Assembly (NCBI GenBank): GCA_027577415.1
Contig: JANBQS010000323.1
Location: forward strand, 1 to 21,102
Origin: Coemansia sp. RSA 922
Lineage: Eukaryota; Kickxellomycota; Kickxellomycetes; Kickxellales; Kickxellaceae
Direction: 5' to 3'
DNA: 21,102 nt
Below are positions 1-7,247 of this stretch, one piece after another. The notes beneath the pieces are model-generated. The model saw only the letters and a program-made list of their open reading frames with translations. It did no database searches and had not been told where the DNA came from. Each line of letters starts with the position of its first letter. Position 1 is the stretch's first letter. Position numbers and translations under genes: made by a program.

Positions 1-4
1 AAAA

Positions 5-78
5 TGGGCTCAGCCGGGACTTGAACCCGGGACCTCCTGCACCCAAAGCAGGAATCATACCGCTAGACCACTAAGCCC
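5..78 (-). tRNA. tRNA-Pro (UGG)
   Basis: Reading the minus strand, a full cloverleaf is visible. The 7-bp acceptor stem pairs GGGCTTA with TGAGCCC and carries an A discriminator. The D arm holds the A box, the anticodon stem is CCTGC/GCAGG around a loop with anticodon TGG, and the T arm holds the B box GGTTCAAGTCC. It decodes CCA proline codons. There is no intron. The four bases before it in the window are AAAA, which is TTTT on the transcribed strand and probably the start of the Pol III terminator, cut by the window edge. Confidence 0.96.
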
Positions 79-851
79 TTCTTCGCTTGGACTAAAAGAC
101 CAATCTCTTTTTGTGTTACCAGTCAGTACGCACTTTGTCTGTGAGCATCGGCTCTTTGCCAAAGGCAGTAGCCGCGCCGACCTTTTAAAAAATGTGGAGA
201 GGTTGCTACTGCTGCCCTGTGCTGCTAGATTTCTGGCAGTAGGTCTCGCACTTTTCACGAGTGCTACGTATAGACACAGATGGGCCCATTTTTTAGGTCA
301 GCCTGTGTATGGTCACCATGTGTTTTGGTTCCTGGAGTAGCAAATTGCTAAACGCAGATGCCCTCCTACATGGGCTTGGTGATTTGGGAGATTTACTGCA
401 CTCATGCTATGCATCACTCAGGACTTTACTTTGCTTTTGTGCATACCAAGGTTGTCCAATCCTTCCATACTCGCTGATTACAGGTGTCTAACCAGTGGTA
501 CCACTATGATCTGGGCAAATACAAGCTCAGCGGGAAGCTATATTTCTAAGTTGCCAAATGCACAGGATAGCCACAGGATAATGACACCTCAAACGCCCTG
601 CCACCTCCAACTTTTAACGTCTATTCTCCAAGCTCGCGGGATACGTTGAGAGGAAGATGACTTTATTCAGATTGGGAAATTTTATTGTATTCTTTTGTGA
701 TGTTCCAAATAAACTCTGTACTAAAAGGTTGCACCAAAAAAGGAAAGAAACTGACACCTTTAAACCCATCAAAAGAGTGGAGATTGCCTCTGCTCGCCAA
801 AAGGAAGAGAGACATGGGTTGTTTAGGCGATCCAAAAAAGAGAGAAAAGGC
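79..851. other. Intergenic, no gene seen
   Basis: This is the stretch between two minus-strand tRNA genes. Only short ORFs occur, they overlap each other on both strands, and none shows a recognisable motif or convincing composition. Purine-rich A/G runs lie around 735-865. I see no transposon ends or repeats here. Confidence 0.6.
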
Positions 852-858
852 AAAAAAA
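852..858 (-). terminator. Pol III T-run terminator of tRNA-Arg
   Basis: Seven consecutive A on the plus strand give T7 on the minus strand, 17 nt past the tRNA-Arg 3' end. This is the usual form of a Pol III terminator. Confidence 0.75.
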
Positions 859-875
859 GAAGAGTTGTGTGTGTT

Positions 876-948
876 TGACCGTGCCAGGACTCGAACCTGG
901 AATCGCTTGATCCGTAGTCAAGCGCCTTATCCATTGGGCCACACGGCC
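876..948 (-). tRNA. tRNA-Arg (ACG)
   Basis: The minus strand folds as a complete tRNA. The acceptor stem is GGCCGTG/CACGGTC with one G-U pair and an A discriminator. The D arm contains the A box, the anticodon stem CTTGA/TCAAG frames a loop with anticodon ACG (first base presumably edited to inosine), and the T arm has the B box GGTTCGAGTCC. It reads CGU/CGC/CGA arginine codons. No intron is present. Confidence 0.96.
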
Positions 949-1445
949 TTGTTTTTGAGCTAAGTTGCTACTGATATTTGCCTACCCTTAGCACAAGTCA
1001 TAACCCACTGCTCGCATGATCAAACTAATCCGGGATTGCTGCCAATTATGCCTTTTCTCCCCTCTAGCTCACCACTCATCACATAGATTGTGTACAAGAC
1101 TAGAAAATAGTGTCTGCACGCAGACAGACAAGGCCAGAGTGACGACGGCTCAGAGACATGTTTTTCTATTAGCAAGATACATTAGGTGCAAAAGCCATGG
1201 CATTGCCACACATATTGAAAGAATAACACAACAAGCACTCTAGTCTATTCTTTGCTGCACCTGTCTTTAAAAGAGCTTGCTCCAAAACTCTTCTTTATAT
1301 TTGCTTGGTTCATTTTATTGCTCTATACTCCTTGTCACACATCTATCCTTATTTGCAGCAATAACTACACTACTTCCATCTCTCGTCATATTTTAAATAC
1401 TGCCAATGAAGACTGCCTTGCTATCAGCCTCAGTGTGCTAGCTAG
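949..1445. other. Intergenic, no firm gene
   Basis: AT-rich DNA. A 126-codon plus-strand open frame runs through 1252-1632 but begins with TTG and its product has no recognisable motif. The minus strand shows short open pieces broken by stops, possibly the continuation of the relic at 1446-1709. Confidence 0.5.
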
Positions 1446-1709
1446 TCAGCAATATGTCTCCATTGATGAGATTTTCTGCCCAGCTACTCGGTACCACATG
1501 CTCACATATTCAGAGAGTATACTAATATCTTGTTTTAAACGTAGCAGATGTTCATATATACTGCGCAGCAATGGATCAAGCTTGTACCATTTTGTATTTA
1601 AGACTGAGGTGATAACAACCATTGTGCAGTAAGCCAGGACTCTGTCCCTAGCCTTAGTGAAGTCTGTGCCACATGCAACGATCACATCCAGATGCTCAAC
1701 AAAAATATA
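1446..1709 (-). other. Coding-like minus-strand ORF fragment, unknown
   Basis: This frame is open on the minus strand for about 87 codons between two stops, with no ATG at its beginning; the first ATG is at about residue 30 of the frame. The translated text looks helical and protein-like (for example DPLLRSIYEHLLRLKQDI and SEYVSMWYRVAG), and short similar-looking pieces continue in other frames beyond its TGA. It may be a gene relic or an exon. A vague resemblance to the N-terminal helices of PEX11 proteins (RD-x-VL-x-Y) was noticed but is too weak to name it. Confidence 0.2.
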
Positions 1710-2115
1710 CTAATAGGTAAAAGGGGCGTGTATGTGTGTATTATTGAAGAGTGAATATGAGTGTATGCCTCACTTGACAATACTTGGCCTTTTGTAGAGA
1801 CAATGAATTGTAGCACCTGCCAGAGATCTTGCCTCATGGCATAAAAGTTGATGCAAACATATCCATTTTTCCTTTTTATATTTAACAGCTACTATAGAGT
1901 TGTCACCTTCTATACTCCGCAAATGCTATTTAGGTGTGATTAGCAAACATAATAACGACGAATTGTGTCTCAGAGGGAGCAAGAAACAAGCTGCGTAAGA
2001 ATTGCCATTAACAACTTGCTATTAATGCACTTCTTGTCAACTAGCACCAACAGTGACATTTACACTGATGTGTGCTTTTTTTAACAACTATGAGTTGAAT
2101 AGTTGGAAAGGCGCC
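1710..2115. other. Intergenic, promoter side of the F-box-like gene
   Basis: AT-rich sequence with no ORF worth calling. It leads into the structured promoter region of the gene that starts at 2325. Confidence 0.6.
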
Positions 2116-2217
2116 AAAAAGGACAAAAGCAGCCCTTTTGCCTTTTTCAAAAGAGGTTCAGCAGTTTTCCCTTTAGCCCCTTTGAGAACACTCTTCTCAA
2201 AGACATTTCTTTGAGAA
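2116..2217 (+). promoter_or_regulatory. Two stem-loops with repeated CTTTGAGAA motif
   Basis: At 2116-2147 AAAAAGG(A)CAAAAG pairs with CTTTTGCCTTTTT around a 5-nt loop, 13 pairs with one bulge. It directly follows a GGCGCC; read on the minus strand, TTTGGCGC here also fits the E2F-type consensus. At 2194-2217 TTCTCAAAG pairs perfectly with CTTTGAGAA around a 6-nt loop, and another CTTTGAGAA lies at 2180-2188. All sit about 110-210 bp upstream of the ATG at 2325, so they may be promoter elements. This is inference; nothing shows function. Confidence 0.3.
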
Positions 2218-2324
2218 ACAGCCATTATCACCCAGCTGTGACATTATCAATGTAAACCACACCTTCGCTCTTGAATTGGCTACTATTCTATAATAACTTT
2301 ATCTATTTTTTATTCCTTGTCATT

Positions 2325-4019
2325 ATGCTTTTAGACCTTCCATCCCACATAATCTCTCGCATCATTTCTAGAGACGAAAGAAAGCAGTTGGATGGATACA
2401 ATTCTACGCTAGAGAGACATGTGATGAGGAATCTGAACGTACTGAAAACACTGGGACTGTGTCAGAGACTAAGATGTATATCGTTACTGGCTCTTTCCAA
2501 GTGGGCATACTTGTTATGTAATAGTGACCTTGATCGACCAGAATACTCACTAGAAGCAGGCCTGTCACTCTATGAGGCTGTTAACTATGGTTTCAACAAG
2601 TATGTACAGACTGTCTTTATTGACATATCATATGAAAACATAGTCAATGGCACTGCAGTAGAGATGTTGGAAGATTTCAGACATGCTAATTTAATATTTG
2701 CAAGTGTTAGAATGATTATTGTGGATATATCTATTGTAAAACCACTTAGCACATATGACAATGACTTTTGTACCGAGAATGTAGATGGCTTTAGTAAACT
2801 GATAAGGCACATATTTCCAAATGCAGACAATTGTAGAGTGGAAAGTCGAAGTAGAGTGGAGTTACATTCAGCTATAAGGTCCACACATTACAACAACGTT
2901 ATTAATGGGTTTTTTGCAGACAAGGCAGGGATTTGCTATAATGTCCTTGATTCAAGGTTCATACTGAATACTTTGCCAGTGGTTACAAATCTGACTAGTC
3001 TTGTGCTTCGTAGCTTTTGCAGTCCTGATACAATGCTAGAGTTGGCTCAAAAAAGTTGCTTGACACTGGAGCAGTTAACTGTTGAGTATATAACTACCAG
3101 ACAATTTGGCAAGCTGATTGTTGATGACAACGGCGTAGAGCTATGCTACCCTCAGCTAAAAAGGCTGGTGTATGTGAATTACCTTTCTGAAATGTTCCCC
3201 ACAGTTGTATTGCCAACTGTGTTCCCCTTTCCTGCTCTCGTCGATCTTACATTTAATAGTGAAAGAGAGTGGGACTACTGTGAATTGCTGGTAACAAAGC
3301 ATACACAGCTAAATAGGCTAAATATGTTTATATGTGGACAGGCAGCACTAGAACTCTGCCAGAATAAGGTATTTGCCAAAGATGGACTTGCACAAGCCAA
3401 GCATATTAAGCTGGGGTTGGAACTGCAAGATATTGGCCAGAATCCAGAGCAAGGTGTGCAGATATTAAAGGATGTGCTTCATATGGCACCACTTGCCGAG
3501 TCACTTAGCATTTTCATATCAACAGTACAGCCTTTACCACCAATTACTATTTTGTTGGTTGAATCTTTAAATATGCCATACTTGCAGTATCTATGCATAA
3601 TGTTTGTGTCAACTCCAATTACCCTACTTCTTCAGATTCTAAAGAAGACTCCCAAGCTACAGTATATTCAACTGAATCCCAATTTTGATGACATTAATCC
3701 AGCGGGTAACAGTATAGAACAAGTGTTTAGTGCAGAGGTTGTAAAGTATCTTTACCCTTCTAACATGTGTCTGGCGCCAAATTTAAAGTTTGCCAGTATT
3801 CACTGTGGCAAATCAGAATATCCTAAACAAAATGACATTATGGAGAGCCGCATAGTTCATTATTGCTTCTTAGTTATATGCGTGGGTCCCATGCTTCTTG
3901 ATATTGACTGTTCAAATGCCCAGATGCTATCTATGACAATGCAAAAGAAAATTCTGGAGTGGCCAATGTATAAACCTTATAAGGATAAAATTGAGCAAGT
4001 ATGTTGGAATGGCACTTAA
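2325..4019 (+). CDS. F-box-like / leucine-rich repeat-like protein
   Basis: A 564-aa intron-free gene. I start it at the ATG at 2325 because the frame upstream to 2271 opens only with TTG and translates promoter-like AT-rich DNA; the pyrimidine-rich tract just before the ATG is typical of this locus. Residues 1-60 look like a diverged F-box helix set (LLDLPSHIISRI, then a C-x3-R-x-IS-x2-A-x3-K-x2-Y block). The rest has irregular leucine-rich segments such as LTLEQLTVEY and YPQLKRLVY. Residues 237-310 align clearly by eye with residues 240-315 of the minus-strand gene at 11922-13592: LA then TLE/Q-x-LT, then DD-x-G, YP-x-L-x2-L and FP-x-L. F-box/LRR proteins are usually substrate adaptors of SCF ubiquitin ligases; that role is inference and no substrate is visible. 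AT-rich tandem ATATGAATATAA after the stop may act in polyadenylation. Confidence 0.8.
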   Translation: MLLDLPSHIISRIISRDERKQLDGYNSTLERHVMRNLNVLKTLGLCQRLRCISLLALSKWAYLLCNSDLDRPEYSLEAGLSLYEAVNYGFNKYVQTVFIDISYENIVNGTAVEMLEDFRHANLIFASVRMIIVDISIVKPLSTYDNDFCTENVDGFSKLIRHIFPNADNCRVESRSRVELHSAIRSTHYNNVINGFFADKAGICYNVLDSRFILNTLPVVTNLTSLVLRSFCSPDTMLELAQKSCLTLEQLTVEYITTRQFGKLIVDDNGVELCYPQLKRLVYVNYLSEMFPTVVLPTVFPFPALVDLTFNSEREWDYCELLVTKHTQLNRLNMFICGQAALELCQNKVFAKDGLAQAKHIKLGLELQDIGQNPEQGVQILKDVLHMAPLAESLSIFISTVQPLPPITILLVESLNMPYLQYLCIMFVSTPITLLLQILKKTPKLQYIQLNPNFDDINPAGNSIEQVFSAEVVKYLYPSNMCLAPNLKFASIHCGKSEYPKQNDIMESRIVHYCFLVICVGPMLLDIDCSNAQMLSMTMQKKILEWPMYKPYKDKIEQVCWNGT

Positions 4020-4420
4020 TAATATGTCGCACGCATTTAGCTAGTTCACAACATGAGGCACTGTTTAAACGTATACTTTTTAATAGCTATTATTTAAGTA
4101 AAAATATGAATATAAAATATGAATATAATCGAAGTATGCTCTTTATAATTTCCTTAGAGCTAGTAGATCAACTATAGTGTTATTATTGGTCAAACCACAG
4201 AGAAAAATGTATTTTATCATGTCCATTTAACTATGTACATTATATATCAATTCTAGGAATATACTAGCAAGAAAACAAATTTATGAAGTTAGAGGTGGGT
4301 TTCAGTAAGACAGCTTTATAATAGACTCAATTACCCTGTATCGAGGAGATGGCACTCGTTAGTCGCCAGTAAATGATAGGTATAAAAGGAGGAGTTCCGC
4401 CTTGTGTAGAGGAAGAAAGC
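4020..4420. other. Intergenic, 3' flank of the F-box-like gene
   Basis: Very AT-rich. It contains a short tandem (AAATATGAATAT twice, near 4103-4130) that may serve as a 3' processing signal. A TATAAAAGG sequence lies at 4381-4389 and is TATA-box-like, about 175 bp before the tRNA-Asp gene; no ORF follows it. No other feature seen. Confidence 0.5.
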
Positions 4421-4556
4421 TAGTGTAAAAGTCTCAAGTGACAATGCGGCAGGCGCAAGTACTTTTTACATAGAAAGTGATATTGGTATAATTACTTACT
4501 TGGAGGACAGTAGAAAAAGTTGGCAATTTAGCTTGTCGTCTTGCGATAATGCGATA

Positions 4557-4628
4557 TCTCTGTTTGTATAGTGGCTAGTACGTCAGCCTGTCACGCTGGA
4601 GACCCGGGTTCAATTCCCGGACAGAGAG
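4557..4628 (+). tRNA. tRNA-Asp (GUC), copy A
   Basis: The acceptor stem TCTCTGT/ACAGAGA pairs perfectly and has a G discriminator. The A box is TATAGTGGCTAGTA, the anticodon loop is CTGTCAC with GTC, and the T arm with GGTTCAATTCC is intact. The first anticodon-stem pair is a T-G wobble. The sequence is identical over 72 nt to the minus-strand copy at 5684-5755. No intron is present. Confidence 0.96.
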
Positions 4629-4634
4629 CACTTC

Positions 4635-4639
4635 TTTTT
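4635..4639 (+). terminator. Pol III terminator of tRNA-Asp copy A
   Basis: A TTTTT run begins 7 nt after the tRNA 3' end. Confidence 0.75.
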
Positions 4640-4825
4640 GCTCTTTCTCTCCAGGGCTGGAGTGATCATCAACTTCTCAACAAAATATTACTTTTCTTAG
4701 GAACAGCCAAAATAGGATTGGAAACTTGTTTGCTATTAGATTATTAGTTTCACAATTGAAGATTCCGCTTTAAAATCTATCTACAAGATGATAAGTATGC
4801 TTTAACCCAGCTGTCCTCACGAATG

Positions 4826-5113
4826 TCAGGTGCATAGGCTCTTTTTACTGTGAGCTGTGAAGGCAGCTGACCCTTGAAAGTGCTTGAAACACCAGTAACA
4901 GAAAACTTCTGTGTTGAGGCCCTCTGGGTCGCTGTAAATGTGATTCAGCATTATAGTATGTGGTCCAAAAAAACAATAGTAGATAGCAAATGTTTGTAGA
5001 CAGCGAATGTCAGCTATGTCAATGCTCGTCCTAGTCCACATATTTATATGAAAGTTGGAATAGAGGCTGTCACTCTTGTTGATGTTGTGCGAGTCACCAA
5101 AATTGAGCAGCAT
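4826..5113 (-). CDS. Hypothetical 95-aa protein between the tRNA-Asp arms
   Basis: An ATG-started 95-codon ORF lying wholly between the two inverted tRNA-Asp arms. The product is rich in aromatic residues and Cys (for example FCYWCFKHFQG) with no domain I recognise. Its order of motifs loosely follows the 142-aa protein encoded at 6284-6712 on the same strand: Y then F-x-I, then AI-x-Y, then a later EV and an H-F/Y block near the end. It could therefore be a shortened, diverged or decaying paralogue; the resemblance is weak and gapped. A TATAAGC-like sequence lies about 100 nt upstream (minus strand, near 5207-5213). It may also be a chance ORF. Confidence 0.35.
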   Translation of the reverse strand: MLLNFGDSHNINKSDSLYSNFHINMWTRTSIDIADIRCLQTFAIYYCFFGPHTIMLNHIYSDPEGLNTEVFCYWCFKHFQGSAAFTAHSKKSLCT

Positions 5114-5650
5114 GATTGATAGATGCTTATAATGATATCTATCAACTGCCTTGACAGAAGTATCTGATGGTGTTAGATTTTAGAGCGAAGTGAACTAGCG
5201 TAGGCTTATAAAATAATGTGTCAATAAATTAATACTGGAAAGGTTAAAGAAAAGAAGAAAGAGGTTAACCGGTCAAACACGCACTATATCCAAAGTGCCA
5301 AACAAACCAGTGAACCGTGAGAACGGAACTGAGCCGAGTCAAGACATATGACAATGGTACCGAGGGACAAAAGAGATATTTAACAGACGGCATTGAATCA
5401 AATAGAGGTATAATATGTTGCAGTGTCAGATTCTTACACGGTGGTAAACATAATAAGTCATATGGTCAATGTGCTTAAATGATTGCCCAAGGATCTGAAT
5501 CACACTCCAAGAGTATATAAGCAGGAAACACGGCCCAAGTGATGCCCCCAGTTGATAATTTTAGAAAGGGGGAAGCTAAAGTAATACTTTCGACACAGTG
5601 GTGGTTGTTGTCGGCCTATATGCCAAAGCGAAAAAAATATGATGACAGCG
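5114..5650. other. Intergenic, no gene seen
   Basis: AT-rich DNA between the 95-aa ORF and repeat arm B. The plus-strand frame at 5539-5721 runs into the tRNA-Asp gene and is not credible. A TATATAAGC lies near 5514-5522 on the plus strand without a gene behind it. Confidence 0.5.
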
Positions 5651-5673
5651 ACTCCAGCCCAGTCGAGAAGGAG

Positions 5674-5677
5674 AAAA
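5674..5677 (-). terminator. Pol III terminator of tRNA-Asp copy B
   Basis: A TTTT run on the minus strand, 6 nt past the tRNA 3' end. It is one T shorter than the run after copy A. Confidence 0.65.
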
Positions 5678-5683
5678 GAAGTG

Positions 5684-5755
5684 CTCTCTGTCCGGGAATT
5701 GAACCCGGGTCTCCAGCGTGACAGGCTGACGTACTAGCCACTATACAAACAGAGA
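5684..5755 (-). tRNA. tRNA-Asp (GUC), copy B
   Basis: The minus-strand sequence is identical at all 72 positions to the tRNA at 4557-4628: same acceptor, A and B boxes and GTC anticodon. It is apparently functional, with a short T-run downstream. The two genes point toward each other. Confidence 0.96.
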
Positions 5756-5900
5756 TATCGCATTATCGCAAGACGACAAGCTAAATTGCCAACTTTTTCT
5801 ATTGTCCTCCAAGTAAGTAATTATACCAATATCACTTTCTATGTGAAATGTACTAGCGCCTGCCACAATGTCACTTGAGACTCTTACACTAGCTCTTTCC

Positions 5901-6283
5901 CCTTGTGAAATAATGTCTCCATAGCGTGAAATCACATGCTTAACAATTCACTGTTCTGAATTTTATTTGTTAATATACAACAAATAAATAGAAAAGTAAA
6001 TGGCTAATAAAGAAGATGAGAGAACTTGAAAGAAGAGATAGCTCAGGCTCCTGGGGAATGTCCTTTGTGAGGGATGTAAAGCCCTCCCTGTGTTGAGATC
6101 ACTGGAGCTGTATCCGCATACAGCTCTGAGCCAATCAACACACCCCTATGAACCTATGCCAAAGTGGTAACAGTGCTAAAACGCAGCTAAATACCACAGT
6201 GGTGAGGAGTCAAATAAGCAAACTGTGTGTGTATGCACTGAATGAGTAGCTAATTTGTATTTCCAAAGAATTAGCTAGCAAAG
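5901..6283. other. Intergenic with one structured stretch
   Basis: No ORF of note. The only structure is the nested hairpin at 6090-6141. AT-rich DNA before it (5950-6000) could hold 3' or 5' signals. Confidence 0.5.
6090..6141. repeat. Nested hairpin
   Basis: GAGCTGTAT (6105-6113) pairs perfectly with ATACAGCTC (6118-6126) around CCGC. An outer stem GTGTTGA (6090-6096) pairs with TCAACAC (6135-6141), with an 8-nt internal loop on each side. It may be the core of a small RNA or a palindromic element. I could not match it to a known RNA family; the short CTGA after the inner stem alone is not enough for a snoRNA call. Confidence 0.45.
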
Positions 6284-6712
6284 TTATTCTTCAATTCTCG
6301 TAAGCCCTTTAATATTATCTACATATTCAACTTCAACCTTGTACTCACTTGGAAGATCTTTTGTAAGTGATATCATGTGTTCCAAGTCTTTTCCAGGGTT
6401 CATAAACATTTTTGCATCAAAAAAGTCCACCTCACTTGCATAGTGCATAAATACTACAAAAAAATGGTCATCAATATATTTTACTTCTACTGCATCAGCC
6501 GTGGTAGAACTCTGAGTAATATGCATATCGATACCATAGTGTATAAAGTAAGCAATTGCGTAATACTTGAGAAGGCTTGCCTTTATTGCTTCACCAGCCC
6601 TCGTGTATGTGGGGTGGCAGGATAGGTCAATCAGAAATCGGCCATGGTAGTAGGCCTTTTTATCCTTGTGGCCAGTAATGGCATAAATCCGTACAGTGAG
6701 GGGTTCCGACAT
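6284..6712 (-). CDS. Hypothetical 142-aa protein
   Basis: I place the start at 6712 (protein beginning MSEPLTVRIY). The same frame has an ATG at 6805, but the 31 residues it would add come from a poly-A/poly-T tract and look like leader sequence. TATTTAAG (6826-6833) upstream would be the TATA box. The protein is compact, without signal peptide or membrane segment: a first half with alternating beta-like and helical text (AYYHGRFLIDLS, then GEAIKASLLKYYAIAYF), a central acidic strand (VEVKYIDDHFFVVFMHYAS), and a tail ending KVEVEYVDNIKGL. The composition is coherent and the frame is uninterrupted, so I think it is real. No family recognised; a lineage-specific gene is likely. See the 95-aa ORF for a possible relative. 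Confidence 0.65.
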   Translation of the reverse strand: MSEPLTVRIYAITGHKDKKAYYHGRFLIDLSCHPTYTRAGEAIKASLLKYYAIAYFIHYGIDMHITQSSTTADAVEVKYIDDHFFVVFMHYASEVDFFDAKMFMNPGKDLEHMISLTKDLPSEYKVEVEYVDNIKGLTRIEE

Positions 6713-6825
6713 GGTCAATAAAAAAGAAAATGGAGTGTAGATTGAGTCAAATAAGAGTGGGAAGATGTGAAAGGGTGTACTTTTTTTTTTTTGACCAGCT
6801 TCCATTGCTTTTGGGAGGTAGGCTT

Positions 6826-6833
6826 CTTAAATA
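6826..6833 (-). promoter_or_regulatory. TATA-like box TATTTAAG
   Basis: TATTTAAG on the minus strand lies about 115 nt before the chosen ATG at 6712 and about 20 nt before the alternative ATG at 6805. This spacing favours the inner ATG, because an mRNA starting around 30 nt downstream would leave out the outer one. Confidence 0.35.
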
Positions 6834-7247
6834 GGACAGATGAGGAGAGGGTGGGTGGGGGGAGACTTTAAAATAAATTGCACCTCTTTTCAACAAAATA
6901 TTCTTTTTGTAAAGCCTTGTTTGATGACGTAGTTTTGCTGCTTTGTGGGGTTTGTCAGGCGCTATTCTTGGATTCGTAATATATATATTTTTTTTGGTGA
7001 GAAAGCAGCTTTGCCCAACCTTCCAAGCTGATTTTTTTGCCAATTGTGTAAGCTGGTAATTTCCAGCGGCTGGATCTTCCACTGTCAATTAGTGATCATG
7101 GCCTTGAGACTTGGTACATGTGATCAGACGTGATCGGCACATCAAATGCAGTTCCAAAAAAGAGTTTCACCTTTCCGTGATATTTTTTATTTATTTATTT
7201 TTGATACTTTTTATAGACAATTTACACTTTTTTTTTTTGGCTAGGAC
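6834..7247. other. Divergent intergenic region
   Basis: It lies between the minus-strand 142-aa gene and the plus-strand TBC gene, so it probably carries both promoters. It holds long T/A homopolymers, an ATATATATAT run near 6979, and TTTTATAGAC near 7209 (TATA-like, about 40 nt before the ATG at 7248). The 113-codon minus-strand frame here reads low-complexity sequence and is not called. Confidence 0.55.

Larger units (their letters stand above)
4421..4663 (+). repeat. Inverted repeat arm A, carries tRNA-Asp
   Basis: This segment reappears reverse-complemented at 5651-5900. By eye the 126 nt before the tRNA differ at 6 positions, the 72-nt tRNA at none, and the 3' flank is recognisable but more diverged with small indels up to GGGCTGGAGT. 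Outside the arms the similarity stops. The arms are separated by about 990 bp. Confidence 0.9.
5651..5900 (-). repeat. Inverted repeat arm B, carries tRNA-Asp
   Basis: Reverse-complement partner of 4421-4663. The stretch from about 86 nt upstream of the tRNA through its 3' end (roughly 158 nt) shows a single difference from arm A, while the outer flank and the 3' flank have more changes. This pattern suggests either recent gene conversion centred on the tRNA or constraint on the proximal upstream region. Confidence 0.9.

Noticed and set aside
614..963. ORFs on both strands overlapping tRNA-Arg
   Set aside because: They run through the tRNA gene and have no protein-like features.
1446..1709. 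Naming the fragment as PEX11
   Set aside because: The likeness rests on a few residues; length, start and the rest of the family pattern are missing.
2271..2324. Upstream extension of the F-box-like gene
   Set aside because: It would begin with TTG and add a Phe/Leu/Tyr-rich stretch translated from AT-rich promoter DNA; the ATG at 2325 leads straight into the F-box-like motif.
4421..5900. Foldback DNA transposon with tRNA-bearing terminal repeats
   Set aside because: No transposase, no clear target-site duplication outside the arms, and gradual loss of similarity at the arm ends; a segmental inverted duplication is simpler.
5539..5935. ORFs across repeat arm B
   Set aside because: They translate the tRNA-Asp gene and its flank.
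6090..6141. snoRNA or other named RNA
   Set aside because: No complete C/D or H/ACA box set could be seen around the hairpin.
6747..7088. 113-codon minus-strand ORF
   Set aside because: Composed of homopolymer-derived Lys/Pro/Ser text overlapping the likely promoter of the 142-aa gene.
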